Positions 61,701 through 64,000 of a stretch of DNA of 64,000 bases are shown in pieces; positions within the stretch are counted from its first letter, which is position 1; each line of letters opens with the position of its first letter. The DNA lies in the NCBI GenBank assembly GCA_032718475.1, contig JAUCBJ010008675.1, positions 44,769 through 108,768 on the forward strand. Reading direction: 5' to 3'. This DNA comes from Nemertoderma westbladi. Its lineage: Eukaryota; Xenacoelomorpha; Nemertodermatida; Nemertodermatidae. The position numbers were made by a program, and so were the translations under genes. The notes under the pieces were generated by a model. The model did no database searches and had not been told where the DNA came from. It was given only the letters and a program-made list of their open reading frames with translations.

Positions 61701-63892
61701 TAATAAATTAATATGATCGTTTAATATGATGAATATATGAATATGATTGGTATTAACTTTAGTAAAACATGTTTAATCAGCTCACATCCAATTTTATGCA
61801 AAATATATTTAAAGGATCCTGATTTTGTACCATATAATTTATATTTTTTAAGATTACCATTTTGTTTATTTTGATAAACTGTAAGTTAATTTATTTGTAA
61901 AAGTAATAAGTTTGGAGTTTATTGTTACTCACCAAACGAAAGGTAAAAAGCTTAGAAAACATTGAAAACATTGTGGACATATAATAATTAACTTGGTGGA
62001 CTTTGGGGAGTTTCCGACACCCCCACTCTTTATCACCCATTGTCACGTCATGACTACCCCCCGCCCCCCCATTTCCTGTCTCTCTCAATTCATTTTTAAT
62101 TTGAATAAAAAAGTACTTAATGAATTCCGACTGCTACATACGGCGATAAAAATGGTAAAACCGATGTTTTAAGCTCTTCTGTCCTGTCCTTGATATCTAA
62201 TGTTGCATGGGGAGGGGGGGGGGGGGGGGGGGCACTATGACAACACCATTCCATCATATTGTATTTATTATTAATATGTGATTTCATTAACTGCATAAAC
62301 AATGGAATTGCTGCATTAAAACTTGTTAAAGCGCTTTTTCCTCATTTTGTTAATATTTTTCGATATGTTGAATATCAAGTCTATAAAAGTTATAAATGTC
62401 TTTGTTTCTTAATTAATTAATTAAGTCTATCGATTGGTTTGAAATTTAGCATTCATTAATTTATTGTTATTTATGACGTAACAACTAATTTACTCTATAT
62501 TTGTAACATTACTTCACTCAGTTTAAAGCCAGTATGTAATGTATCACTTTATATGACTATTTGTTACTTTATATTATAATTATTTTACTTATAAGACAAT
62601 CATTTTTCGTATTGAAAATAACTACATAAGCTCTGGTTTACTGGTCTTTACGAGGTTTATATTCATACTGATAAAATATATATTTATAAATAGAAAAAAA
62701 AAATGTTTGTAATACACCGAAATATTTCTGTCGACATTGTAAAATATTAATATTCCGCATTCAAATTAAATAAAATTACTTTTTAAGGGTCATTTTTCTT
62801 TAATACTTTAGTATTGGGTGGACTAACGTTTCTATCACACTGAGCGTAAATAAAGTGATTTTATATACCCGATATATATAATTTATTTCACTCACATTTT
62901 AACGTTATCTCGCATCTCCTTGAACTTAACTGCCTTCTCAGCTGCGTTCATTTCGGCGTCTCCGTAAGAAACCGCAGCCGTCGCCCTGAGATAATAATAA
63001 AACTTATCAAGCAATTAATAACACGAGCGGGGCCTTCGTGCAGCAAAAGCTGCAAGCCATCTTATCGAACAATACTATGGGTAGTTATATATTGTCTTCC
63101 GACACACACACACACACCTAAACACACACACACTTTTAGAAAACGGCCATAGTATAATTATAACAATTCGCTGATGGCTCGCAGTTTTGGCTCTCCCCAC
63201 ATTTCAGAGCGATAGTTTTACAGTCCGAGAGGCAGTAGTGAGACGATATGCCCCAGGTAGTGCTGCATATAAACCCGTACGATAGGCGGTGTAGGTAGGC
63301 GATGTACTCACGTTCTCGGTCTCAGCTGTTTCGCCTCCCGGATCACCGGGGCGCTGGGAGCCCGTCGAGTCCGCGGCCGACGGGATGTTAACGGTCTCGT
63401 GGAACTCCGGGCCGATCGGATACGTCGTGGCCATGGCAACGGTCGGGAGCCCGGAGTCACTAAACCCAGGATCAGTCGGTACTCCTCGAACCACTCGTCT
63501 GCTAGGTTCCTAGGGTCAGTCACAATGAGTCATTAATATAATTATTAAAGACTGCACTGTTGAATAAGGTGAATGAACTGGGACTTTTTAATTACGAAAT
63601 TGAAAGTTTATTCTTATTTATTGAAAACTATTTTTCTCCTAATTAAGAATCTGACGCTGTAGGGATTAAACTATCAATGCCAGAGGTGGTGGATCATGGT
63701 TTATGACACCTGTAGGTTAACTATAAGGTCACATGGTCAAATGATTAATGGAATTTAGTTTCACTTCGTACAAACTTGTAAGATAATTTGAATCCCTTAC
63801 ATAACTTGTCGCTTTAGCTTTGCCAGATCCCGCTCAACTTGTGTATCTAACCCATAGTCCAACCCATCCATTAACTTTGCGATTTCTTCAGC
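19583..63892 (-). CDS. Long spliced host gene (3' part, 8 exons, C-terminal 431 aa)
   Basis: A minus-strand gene assembled from eight exons: 63801-63892, 63312-63509, 62896-62985, 42494-42827, 40655-40765, 34285-34427, 24918-25067 and 19583-19760. Every junction has GT at the donor and AG at the acceptor, phases agree at all seven joins (phase 2,2,2,0,0,2,2), and the total is 432 codons including TGA. The first exon begins with an acceptor, so the 5' part lies beyond base 64000. The protein has an Arg/Pro-rich stretch, then a conserved-looking domain ([58 protein letters not shown]), then a low-complexity tail. From memory the domain resembles the C-terminal region of uncharacterised metazoan C3orf20/FAM194-type proteins. 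That family call is tentative and no function is assigned. Introns measure about 291, 326, 20068, 1728, 6227, 9217 and 5157 bp. Four intronless genes lie inside them. Confidence 0.85.
20035..20640. mobile_element. G/C-rich foldback element (GGACAATTGCCCC family)
   Basis: The left arm (about 20040-20170) has eight or so C-rich units such as CCGGACAATTGCC. The right arm (20580-20626) has GGGGGCAATTGTCC twice followed by a G run of about 18. Same architecture as 12790-13460 with a different repeated word. Confidence 0.65.
20830..22080. other. Host-gene intron, AT-rich, nothing recognised
   Basis: Short frames at 20923-21762 on the plus strand are AT-driven (Lys/Asn/Ile/Phe-rich) and carry no domain. 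Part of the 5.2-kb last intron of the host gene. Confidence 0.5.
22090..22215. repeat. G-rich GGGGGCAATTGTCCGG repeats
   Basis: Four to five units of GGGGGCAATTGTCCGG followed by a G run of about 18. Related to the right arm at 20580-20626. Preceded by three ATCCCGG-type repeats (about 22000-22075). Confidence 0.75.
22355..23360 (+). mobile_element. RTE-like non-LTR retrotransposon, 5'-truncated, RT C-terminal half
   Basis: The 314-codon open frame at 22368-23312 contains [19 protein letters not shown], the catalytic FADD box ([13 protein letters not shown]), [12 protein letters not shown], the thumb-like region [20 protein letters not shown] and a C-terminus with [18 protein letters not shown] and [13 protein letters not shown]. 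The 5' half of the element is missing. It ends with a GCAGCTGCAATGCAGCATGC hairpin-like sequence and a (TAG)n tail, as typical of RTE-type LINEs. The frame is open with no stops, so the copy is probably young. Confidence 0.82.
23711..24133 (+). CDS. RPL23: 60S ribosomal protein L23 (uL14), intronless
   Basis: 140-codon uninterrupted ORF, the usual length of eukaryotic L23. It starts [18 protein letters not shown] and contains the uL14 signatures [36 protein letters not shown] and [18 protein letters not shown], ending [12 protein letters not shown]. uL14 is a universally conserved large-subunit protein near the elongation-factor binding region of the ribosome. The ORF is complete and GC-rich, with no frameshift or stop, so it looks functional rather than a decayed processed copy. 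I see no poly(A) tail or target-site duplication. The first ATG is the natural start. A pyrimidine-rich stretch near 23665-23680 (CTTGCCTTCTATCC) could be a TCT-type initiator as seen at ribosomal protein genes (inference). It lies inside an intron of the minus-strand host gene. Confidence 0.96.
   Translation: MSKRGRGAGTGAKFRMSLALPVGAVMNCADNTGAKNLYVISVKGIRGRLNRMPAAASGDMVLATVKKGKPELRKKVLPAVVIRQRKPFRRKAGLFIYFEDNAGVIVNNKGEMKGSAITGPVAKECAELWPRIASNAGSVA
24430..24570. repeat. Dispersed repeat (CTAACCAAAACAATAAACTAA family)
   Basis: CAGGTTACAGTGGCACGTTA, TCTAACCAAAATAATAAACT and GATTTTCCCCTGGTGAAGGA in this order match about 59290-59450. The word CTAACCAAAACAATAAACTA also recurs near 3490, 4645, 6580 and 32888, and inverted near 4480. 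An interspersed repeat of unknown class, often next to C/G runs. Confidence 0.7.
24918..25067 (-). CDS. Host gene, seventh visible exon
   Basis: 150-nt minus-strand exon with acceptor ATTATATTGCAG and donor CAG|GTAAAA. In phase with the previous exon it reads [20 protein letters not shown] and a Ser/Pro-rich continuation ending LPPLQP plus AG of a split Arg codon. Low complexity suggests a disordered tail. It lies about 0.8 kb beyond the RPL23 stop codon, and RPL23 is on the opposite strand. Confidence 0.75.
26035..26256 (-). mobile_element. tRNA-derived SINE, family 2 (copy with full tRNA head)
   Basis: The minus-strand head begins GGCGGGGTAGCTCAGTTGGT and closes with CCCCGCC, so a perfect 7-bp acceptor-type stem is still present. 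The A-box is TAGCTCAGTTGG; the B-box is slightly damaged (GGTTCAGCC). The body matches 18776-18962. Confidence 0.82.
27692..28512. mobile_element. 821-bp foldback DNA transposon inserted in the LINE
   Basis: The ends are inverted repeats (GGTACATGCTAAAAAGT left; complement of ACTTTTTAGCATGTACC right) that continue into mirrored arrays of AGAATGAGCTAG / AGAATGACCTAG-type 10-12-mers and longer CAATACCGACC units. The element is flanked by 8-bp duplications, GTGTACAC at 27684-27691 and GCGTACAC at 28513-28520. Removing it restores the LINE reading VYTVFKDIF. An 8-bp duplication fits hAT-, P- or Merlin-like transposase activity. It has no coding capacity, so it is non-autonomous. Confidence 0.8.
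28749..30338 (+). pseudogene. Reverse transcriptase region of the LINE, split by internal duplication
   Basis: Two overlapping open stretches (28749-29600 and 29706-30338) encode the RT domain. A segment of about 265 bp (29440-29705) is repeated directly at 29706-29970, so [10 protein letters not shown] and [13 protein letters not shown] each occur twice. The first copy carries a TAA after SYLSDRG. The intact catalytic box YADD lies after the second copy. The duplication and stop make this copy non-functional. Confidence 0.85.
31338..31640. repeat. ~168-bp direct duplication between the inverted LINE copies
   Basis: The segment beginning ACCGAGATTTTTATATATAG and containing GGCGGCTCACTGCCG occurs at about 31338 and again at about 31506. 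It continues through CACCTTTAAACCCCATG in both copies. The two copies are almost identical. Confidence 0.8.
31385..32795. repeat. Scattered GGCGGCNCACTGCCGCC-type palindromes
   Basis: Short imperfect palindromes recur: GGCGGCTCACTGCCGTC (about 31393, 31561), GGCGGCACAATGCCGGC (31625), GGCGGCAACCTGCCACC (32620), GGCAGCTCTCTGGCGCC (32665), GGCGGCACACTGCCGCC (32713) and GTGTGCCGCC (32780). They stand out in AT-rich DNA. Function unknown. Confidence 0.6.
31843..32597 (-). mobile_element. 5'-truncated inverted copy of the same LINE
   Basis: Reverse complement of about 30460-31190 of the LINE just upstream. It includes the C-terminal coding part ([16 protein letters not shown] region, frame broken) and the whole 3' UTR, ending in an ATCT microsatellite (read as AGATAGATAG at 31842). 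Together the two copies form a large inverted repeat with a ~650-bp spacer. Confidence 0.88.
33166..34023 (+). CDS. DPH6: Diphthine--ammonia ligase (DPH6), intronless
   Basis: 285-residue complete ORF. The N-terminus [20 protein letters not shown] carries the PP-loop ATP-binding motif SGGKDS (about residues 8-13). Further family features are [71 protein letters not shown] and the catalytic-region motif [17 protein letters not shown]6 performs the final amidation of diphthine to diphthamide on a histidine of elongation factor 2, in the cytosol, using ATP and ammonium. The human protein is 267 aa; the extra length is mainly an insert after ANLYPKP (about residues 40-60). There are no introns and no disruption. 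It is nested in the 9.2-kb intron between host exons 25067 and 34285, on the opposite strand. Confidence 0.96.
   Translation: MRVIGLISGGKDSTFNLMHCLADGHQLVGLANLYPKPTDNGTPSTDGDNPPVSRETDSYMYQTVGSDGITAFAAALGLPLYRRAIHGAPVATGADYIPEETDEVEDLFRLLKEIRETLDFDAISVGAIMSQYQTDRVENVCSRLGLTSLAYLWKRDQTELLAEMVEFGVEAVIIKVAAMGLDERHLGLGLGELSNAIQRPAKEFGLNVCGEGGEFETFTLDSPIHRRSIVIEEKEVVVHSQDPFAPVLYLRLNKLSLRDKPDQQCNKALLGKLSELINERRSKQS
34285..34427 (-). CDS. Host gene, sixth visible exon
   Basis: 143-nt minus-strand exon with acceptor TTATTTACCCAG and donor AG|GTGAGT. It reads [20 protein letters not shown], then [24 protein letters not shown], and ends in two bases of a split Ser codon. The acceptor and the first seven exon bases (ATGTACC) recur about every 45 bp through the upstream intron. 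Use of a decoy acceptor one unit upstream would read M-Y-P-E-L-stop. Confidence 0.87.
34428..36554 (-). repeat. 45-bp minisatellite carrying a 3' splice site (host intron)
   Basis: About 45 tandem units. On the minus strand each contains a branch-like CAGTAAC, the tract CATTTATTTACCCAG and then ATGTACC. This is the same sequence as the true acceptor and first seven bases of host exon 34285-34427, so the array is a tandem amplification of that 3' splice site. The first ~850 bp next to the exon are nearly perfect 45-mers. Farther away variants mix (GTAAATAAACAG, GGGTACAAC) and form higher-order repeats. Because 45 is a multiple of three, long ORFs of 15-residue repeats appear on both strands (for example 34385-35326 minus). 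They lack other coding features and I regard them as non-genic. Confidence 0.93.
36570..40379 (+). CDS. Ty3/gypsy gag(NC)-pol polyprotein
   Basis: One open frame of 1269 codons without stops. Order: a short basic N-terminus; two zinc knuckles at about residues 41-75 ([29 protein letters not shown]); aspartic protease active site DSGAN at about 151; a Pro-rich linker; reverse transcriptase at about 310-560 ([17 protein letters not shown], and VEDILIYT at the catalytic box instead of YVDD); RNase H at about 630-760 ([25 protein letters not shown]); integrase HHCC finger at about 875-915; DDE core (THIDLF at about 940, HPDGG at about 993, AEAAVKAL near 1031); and a Pro-rich C-terminus. The capsid part of gag is missing. 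Related metazoan elements I recall also have V-E-D in the RT box, so this need not be inactivating. The intact frame suggests a young copy. Other open frames over this GC-rich region are shadows. Confidence 0.93.
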   Translation: MALPREVCMSATAPTAPSAARATAQRSRQPRPRRDQPPTRCPQCGFPPHNAGARCPGADARCRHCNTVGHYNRMCPRRPQTNAADGPATDYDDDRSTNAAEIWSILAGPELYDAPTVSSIEQLESLETVTLGFQVTKNPSFGITELQFLPDSGANITAIPFRIYSAFGGKVENLRNSNPPPQPPKLANGSRAGWVFKGVFGATIQCHALHTACTTDVWVLDGLHQPLLSRKTCFTLGILWSPILRGGRGPPDALTRQCANQLLAAPPPTPPTTPPAQPPPTPPTPTPSPTLPPNATQTWETLVTRYPRPLSGNCRVMAGGDITIKLLPDAKPSFRYSNRPIPANLEEAFDRELSDQVAMGILEPADDANSPSAWLSPMVVTRKKSDPNSVRITVDLRELNRHTVRPAYFSPDPFQVVSRVPTSARYFSVVDGLKGFHQVGLDRNSRELTTFATPRGRFRYRRMPMGWHGSSDVFNARMAKALQGVPNIGRIVEDILIYTDTIEEHPEAVARVLAACDTADISINPRKVQFCLPEVKFGGYIVSHGRFRIDPELTDDLRNFPAPTCRKELRSFLGLAQQLGNSTAEITQLIEPLRSLNSNYNSWLWLPQHNQAFEATRSALSSPHYLSGFHPDRRTELLTDASRLHGLGFLLRQRDPDSNRWLTVQCGSRTLAKHEANWSGMAELEALGAAWAAHKCRYFLDGLRHFELVTDSSPLIPVLNDRSLDQVTNDRLLKLKTALARFNFTARHQRGTKHLVADAFSRAPRHAPEPSDLLLTPEDDADREFIVNAAAGEIQPVESRDARLEQVRQVGQLDPVYRALLTTIDEGWPTSKHQITDDQLRPYFAHRADLMAHNGLILRGPQLYIPVELRHETLLQLHAAHQGLNKTRERANRSVWWPSIAHDITQAVERCQPCQAVLPSHAPEPLQRNPEATRPFQRTHIDLFQVDAKNYMAATDEFTGWPTLYRLNSDTTSVAIIDCLRKLFLATAVPTVLHPDGGPQLVSDAIKNFLHRWGVTLEPSSPHLPRTNGRAEAAVKALKKIVRGANHDSDAIAQGILAFRNTPRYGGRSPAELLYGRNVREALPVHFTALDPKWRQTFAELDALADSNRALLRANYDGHTRPLRTLPVGHPVLIQDPRDKRWTGQGTVVETLQNHDYLVRQASGRVVRRNRVFLRTRSPTLPPSGPPLPPTPPQPLQEVTPNPPPLAPPAPPVPTWADVPAPPQPPTATSPPRAPQTLTQAPPPPAPTHTRSGRTIRPPPRYANSDYSK
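40465..40481 (+). promoter_or_regulatory. Polypurine tract of the Ty3/gypsy element
   Basis: Purine-rich run AAGAAGGGGATA immediately upstream of the right terminal repeat. Its position is that of the plus-strand DNA primer in LTR retrotransposons and supports 40482 as the start of the 3' LTR. Confidence 0.6.
40655..40765 (-). CDS. Host gene, fifth visible exon, flanked by splice-site minisatellites
   Basis: 111-nt (37-codon) minus-strand exon with acceptor TTTGTATTTCAG and donor ATG|GTAATG. It reads [18 protein letters not shown], a short variable stretch, then [12 protein letters not shown]. It is phase 0 at both ends, so skipping it would keep the reading frame. The intron upstream is filled by tandem copies of the previous exon's donor, and the intron downstream by tandem copies of the next exon's acceptor. 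Confidence 0.85.
40940..42493 (-). repeat. 50-bp minisatellite carrying a 5' splice site (host intron)
   Basis: From about 41206 to the exon border at 42494 roughly 26 head-to-tail units occur. On the minus strand each reads AAGAACCGTTCCCAACC, then TTGTGTTCAA, then GTAAGTTCTCAATAATATTC. The first part equals the last ~27 nt of host exon 42494-42827 (with one G/T difference) and the second part equals its donor and intron start. A few units at about 41000-41205 are inverted, and one forward remnant lies near 40940-41000. A few units are shortened (for example near 41560 and 42150). The array fills most of the 1.7-kb intron. Confidence 0.93.
42494..42827 (-). CDS. Host gene, fourth visible exon (conserved domain start)
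   Basis: 334-nt minus-strand exon. The acceptor is a strong pyrimidine tract ending CTCTTTAG, and the donor is CAA|GTAAGT at 42493. After a basic leader it reads [20 protein letters not shown], then the segments [30 protein letters not shown] and [14 protein letters not shown], ending in [10 protein letters not shown] at a phase-0 boundary. The even spacing of hydrophobic and Cys residues looks like a folded domain. The last ~27 nt and the donor are the template of the 50-bp minisatellite that fills the next intron. Confidence 0.85.
42840..43766. other. Host-gene intron between exon 42827 and CHERP
   Basis: AT-rich with G runs near 43165 and 43511-43525. It contains the CHERP 3' flank on the minus strand, where no G-patch coding sequence was found in any frame I checked. 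Confidence 0.5.
43767..45770 (-). CDS. CHERP: CHERP-like SURP/CID splicing-associated protein, intronless, no G-patch
   Basis: 667-residue ORF. The N-terminus (about residues 10-65; [34 protein letters not shown]) is the SURP/SWAP module characteristic of CHERP. A Gln/Glu-rich helical linker follows to about 145, then a CTD-interacting (CID) domain at about 150-300 ([31 protein letters not shown]). After that come a Pro-rich region at about 330-430, an Arg/Ser-rich region at about 500-560 and 10-residue [10 protein letters not shown]-type repeats at about 575-620. CHERP is a nuclear U2 snRNP-associated splicing factor. The human protein is about 916 aa and ends in a G-patch. Here no G-patch is visible, although a tail [17 protein letters not shown] resembles what I recall of the human C-terminus after the G-patch. 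Intronless, nested in the host gene's 20-kb intron on the same strand. Start chosen at the conserved MEL-type N-terminus. Confidence 0.9.
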   Translation of the reverse strand: MELAQPPDDPDLKNIIDKLAQFVARNGPAFEAMTKEKQRDNPRFGFLFGGEYFNYYTYRLTLEQQILNKHQMEQHRLEEAARMQKAEQDRAQFHLSKPEVQESIAAIHRQIQESETNVHQHEQHLRAQLVTQIEMAIRQAQMMRAQQLSAASGLSLVEIDQVINPLIESCTKDAISTAKSWMVQHAETDGGSKRDAICMHLLNNCIDSNATFQTRLHTIYLVNDVLHYCRKKKAIELQQVLEGIIIPMFSIAYCMPDLDAVKKGRLDKLLTIWEKHEYFSNNVLDNLKDPVLSLQTFHKEQLGFYDVLVKQLQQAVEDKIEGLKRQHQEFVSHASNELRAVQTPPVYAHPPPGFPPSPYGLLPTPQQFDYRHGRGPLPPTPHIQDYNHGDGPPTCLPPPGAAVPLEPPSLVPDAPYYQLPAGLMVPLVKLSDHDYQPLRGHDMRLPPSVPPTQRLLLAIDAFYAPPNHELPRNADGWEHNGLFEYYKAKRKAILELESRGERRGRSVSSESSSSSSGSSRGNSVSPPFRRRRSPPGRREERGGGSEGPEGDRYMSDRGRPGQERSVQERSLDSRSFESRSGQERSFESRSGQERSFESRSGRGDDGFRAGLGLGSDSPPADAFDQYRRQRSGMYFDRIKTTDIKRMQNTERIEKEVDEIVNARNDER
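46345..46580. repeat. ~67-bp minisatellite
   Basis: About four units containing CTACAGGGGATCACACGTTG, AGTCCG and AGAGAGACTC, separated by AAACTGAGACAATT. On the plus strand each unit has a 3' splice-site-like TTTTTCTACAG|G or TTCTCTACAG|G. It lies inside the host gene's 20-kb intron, opposite strand. Confidence 0.75.
47575..47672. repeat. AT-rich TATAACTA/TAACAGTTA microsatellite-like tract
   Basis: Irregular repeats of TATAACTATAAC and ACTGTTATA over about 100 bp, partly self-complementary. Confidence 0.6.
48021..49567. repeat. 1.56-kb tandem unit, copy 1
   Basis: Begins ACGTTCGTGGGGCCTTCGCG, where GGGGCCT and AGGCCC can form a hairpin around CGCGCAGCACG, and ends in a CGACAGAACGACAGAACGAC microsatellite. 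Internally it has a C run and two ~140-bp related sub-repeats (about 48275-48410 and 48420-48560, both with GCCAGGTGGTTTATA and CCTGTTTTGT). No long ORF. A 5' hairpin plus terminal microsatellite and head-to-tail arrangement resemble Helitron/Helentron-related non-autonomous elements (inference). Confidence 0.85.
49568..51130. repeat. 1.56-kb tandem unit, copy 2
   Basis: Near-identical to copy 1, starting ACGTTCGTGGGGCC and ending in the same (GACAGAAC)-type run. Differences are mainly in the C run and small indels. It shares several variants with copy 3 (for example CTAGGACGATCTTTATA where copy 1 has CTGACGAT), suggesting 2 and 3 duplicated most recently. Confidence 0.85.
53290..53365 (-). 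repeat. tRNA-like module in 3-kb element, copy 1
   Basis: The minus strand has A-box TAGTCTAGTGG and B-box GGTTCGAAACC at normal tRNA spacing. The T-arm TGGGTTCGAAACCCA pairs. The anticodon arm is degenerate and the acceptor partly pairs. Probably a Pol III promoter or tRNA relic rather than a functional tRNA. Confidence 0.6.
54217..54267. repeat. Strong hairpin in 3-kb element (also at about 57227-57277)
   Basis: GGGGGAAGTTTGG...CTGCAT pairs with ATGCAG...CCAAACTTCCCCC around a two-base loop, an almost perfect 23-bp stem. It is conserved in both copies although flanking sequence has diverged. Confidence 0.85.
54868..57872. mobile_element. 3-kb non-coding element, tandem copy 2, bounded by GGT
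   Basis: Direct repeat of 51842-54864, about 3005 bp, with numerous substitutions and small indels, so the two copies are not a very recent duplication. Followed by GGT at 57873-57875 and then the interrupted 1.56-kb unit. It carries its own tRNA-like module and hairpin. Confidence 0.85.
56303..56377 (-). repeat. tRNA-like module in 3-kb element, copy 2
   Basis: Same module as in copy 1 and better preserved: the 5' end TGGTCA pairs with 3' TGACCA over six bases, with A-box TAGTCTAGTGG and B-box GGTTCGAAACC. The anticodon stem does not form, so not called a tRNA gene. Confidence 0.62.
58741..58918. repeat. Three ~57-bp tandem units after the repeat cluster
   Basis: CAGGTTGATTAATGGTACCA ... 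CTCACTCACTTC occurs three times (about 58741, 58801, 58857). The second and third are followed by GTGGCTCGCCCCACA. The first is joined to a GACAGAAC run, so they may be the end of the same composite element. Confidence 0.8.
59280..59470. repeat. Dispersed repeat, second full copy, ending in C run
   Basis: Aligned with 24430-24570 from CCTCAATGTTAAATT to CCCCTGGAGAGGGATGAA, then a C run of about 20. It lies about 400 bp upstream of the MFSD8 start codon. Confidence 0.7.
59871..61601 (+). CDS. MFSD8: MFSD8/CLN7-like lysosomal major facilitator transporter, intronless
   Basis: 576-residue ORF with about 12 hydrophobic segments. An acidic N-terminus with a PLI dileucine-like element precedes TM1 ([20 protein letters not shown]). 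MFSD8 signatures follow: [86 protein letters not shown] and [16 protein letters not shown] long Pro/Ser-rich cytoplasmic loop lies between the two six-helix halves (about residues 255-325), longer than in human MFSD8 (518 aa). A luminal loop carries N-glycosylation sequons (NGS, NTT). MFSD8 is an endolysosomal membrane protein mutated in human CLN7 disease. AATAAA lies about 70 bp after the stop. Uninterrupted coding region, nested in the host gene's 20-kb intron on the opposite strand. Confidence 0.95.
   Translation: MADFETDASTTEDISAPLISSLCHTDEGFPRVSRSSEAYAELLARTERVRRRSLRILYLSMFLANVGFSVVFSSAWPYLQYLNPKVHESFVGWVVGAFSLGQLIASPLCGFWQTRVNTKVPMIASTVTIILSYLIYAYLHVLPNPEIFLVASRLLCGIACGYAAILRAYIAQSTSLNERTGAMTTMIACQSLGVVCGPIIQTVFVPLGQIGYTFEPLRLLFNMYTGPAFLNTLLSIANLILYFCFFTEVYVSDTFSPLPPPSPPTVSNTAPSVQSPPSSPIYTSPHTTRNKSPDSKPHYGSITPPNGRTQKSLPPPDIVAVISVVWQYFAIFLVFTFWETVASPLAMDLWGFTRSDAVFYIGLWLVGSAAVSILTFIFIKLFTNRFSDRQMIVVGFVLLVVGYLGYLPWGHTYPPYRQAVIEPRVNGSHQVVTPPYNTTAPEPVGCPLDHAWCAYTPITFIWQFLAASVLVSIGFALCNALLATLFSKVIGPRPQGVYMGLFTSTGSLARVVGPLLVSHLYEAYGHRVSFATNAGFLFLTLCSNLATFSRLIPQAERIRSDTRSSMRNAGNQFRDV
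61602..62895. other. Host-gene intron downstream of MFSD8
   Basis: AT-rich. AATAAA near 61672 may be the MFSD8 polyadenylation signal. A G run lies near 62213-62232. No other gene recognised. Confidence 0.5.
62896..62985 (-). CDS. Host gene, third visible exon
   Basis: 90-nt minus-strand exon with acceptor ATTATTATCTCAG and donor GTGAGT. It reads [20 protein letters not shown] and continues FKEMRDNVK. It ends with AT of a split codon completed by the first base of the exon 20 kb away at 42827 (giving Ile). The 20-kb intron that follows contains MFSD8, the large tandem repeats and CHERP. Confidence 0.75.
63000..63140. repeat. Related GGGGCCTTCGTGCAGC element end and CA microsatellite
   Basis: ACACGAGCGGGGCCTTCGTG resembles the start of the 1.56-kb units (ACGTTCGTGGGGCCTTCGCG), followed by a CACACACA tract. 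A small, diverged relative within a host-gene intron. Confidence 0.55.
63312..63509 (-). CDS. Host gene, second visible exon
   Basis: 198-nt minus-strand exon with acceptor CTGACCCTAG and donor GTGAGT. In the phase set by the previous exon it reads [17 protein letters not shown] followed by an Arg/Pro/Ser-rich stretch ending in EAKQLRPRT. Another frame over the same DNA is also open (it contains [13 protein letters not shown]) but does not join in phase with either neighbour, so I prefer the first frame. The exon is markedly GC-rich compared with the flanking introns. Confidence 0.7.
63801..63892 (-). CDS. Host gene, first exon visible in window
   Basis: Minus-strand exon of 92 nt preceded by TTTTATAG and followed by GTAAGG. 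It reads [20 protein letters not shown] and onward to KLKRQV, a charged helical segment. It ends with two bases (AT) of a split codon, which the next exon completes as ATG (Met). Because it starts right after an acceptor it is an internal exon; earlier exons are outside the window. Confidence 0.75.
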
Positions 63893-64000
63893 CTATAAAA
63901 TATCAAACAATCATATACTGTAATTCACTGAATACCATAATAATATATTTCACCTACTTAACTTTAGTTGAGATAACATAGAGTTTTGTGGTATTTCCTG

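Noticed and set aside
63204-63494. Alternative frame of the host exon (contains [13 protein letters not shown])
   Set aside because: Does not join in phase with the exons on either side, whereas the other frame does.

Overview
The window is AT-rich eukaryotic DNA from an animal, most likely an aquatic invertebrate. It carries metazoan-type RPL23, DPH6, CHERP and MFSD8 genes, spliceosomal introns with GT-AG ends, tRNA-derived SINEs, LINEs, a Ty3/gypsy element and many poly(G)/poly(C) runs. I cannot name the phylum from sequence alone.

The organising feature is one long spliced gene on the minus strand that runs through two thirds of the window. Reading exon by exon from the right edge I find eight exons (63801-63892, 63312-63509, 62896-62985, 42494-42827, 40655-40765, 34285-34427, 24918-25067, 19583-19760). 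All junctions are GT-AG, all phases agree, and the summed length is 1296 nt, giving the C-terminal 431 residues of a protein and its stop codon. The 5' part lies beyond base 64000. Its introns hold almost everything else: CHERP (minus) and MFSD8 (plus) in the 20-kb intron, DPH6 (plus) in the 9-kb intron and RPL23 (plus) in the 5-kb intron. All four nested genes have intronless coding regions.

The most unusual observation concerns two introns of this gene. The intron after the 42494-42827 exon is filled with a 50-bp minisatellite whose unit copies the last ~27 nt of that exon plus its 5' splice site, about 26 times in sense orientation and a few times inverted. The next intron contains a 45-bp minisatellite whose unit copies the 3' splice site and first ~7 nt of the downstream exon, about 45 times. 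The two arrays bracket the 111-nt exon at 40655-40765. The 3'-splice-site array is interrupted by a GC-rich Ty3/gypsy element with an intact 1269-codon ORF and only 44-bp terminal repeats.

Layout: 1-19.5 kb is intergenic with LINE fragments, SINEs, foldback repeats and G/C-run repeats. 19.6-25.1 kb holds the 3' end of the host gene, an RTE-like LINE and RPL23. 26.4-32.6 kb holds a CR1/Jockey-like LINE with a 2A-like motif and PHD-like finger, a foldback transposon inside it, and an inverted second LINE copy. 33.2-34.0 kb is DPH6. 34.4-42.5 kb is the splice-site minisatellites plus the Ty3 element. 43.8-45.8 kb is CHERP. 48.0-58.7 kb is a 1.56-kb unit repeated three times, the third copy split by two tandem copies of a 3-kb non-coding element flanked by GGT. 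59.9-61.6 kb is MFSD8. 62.9-63.9 kb holds three host-gene exons.
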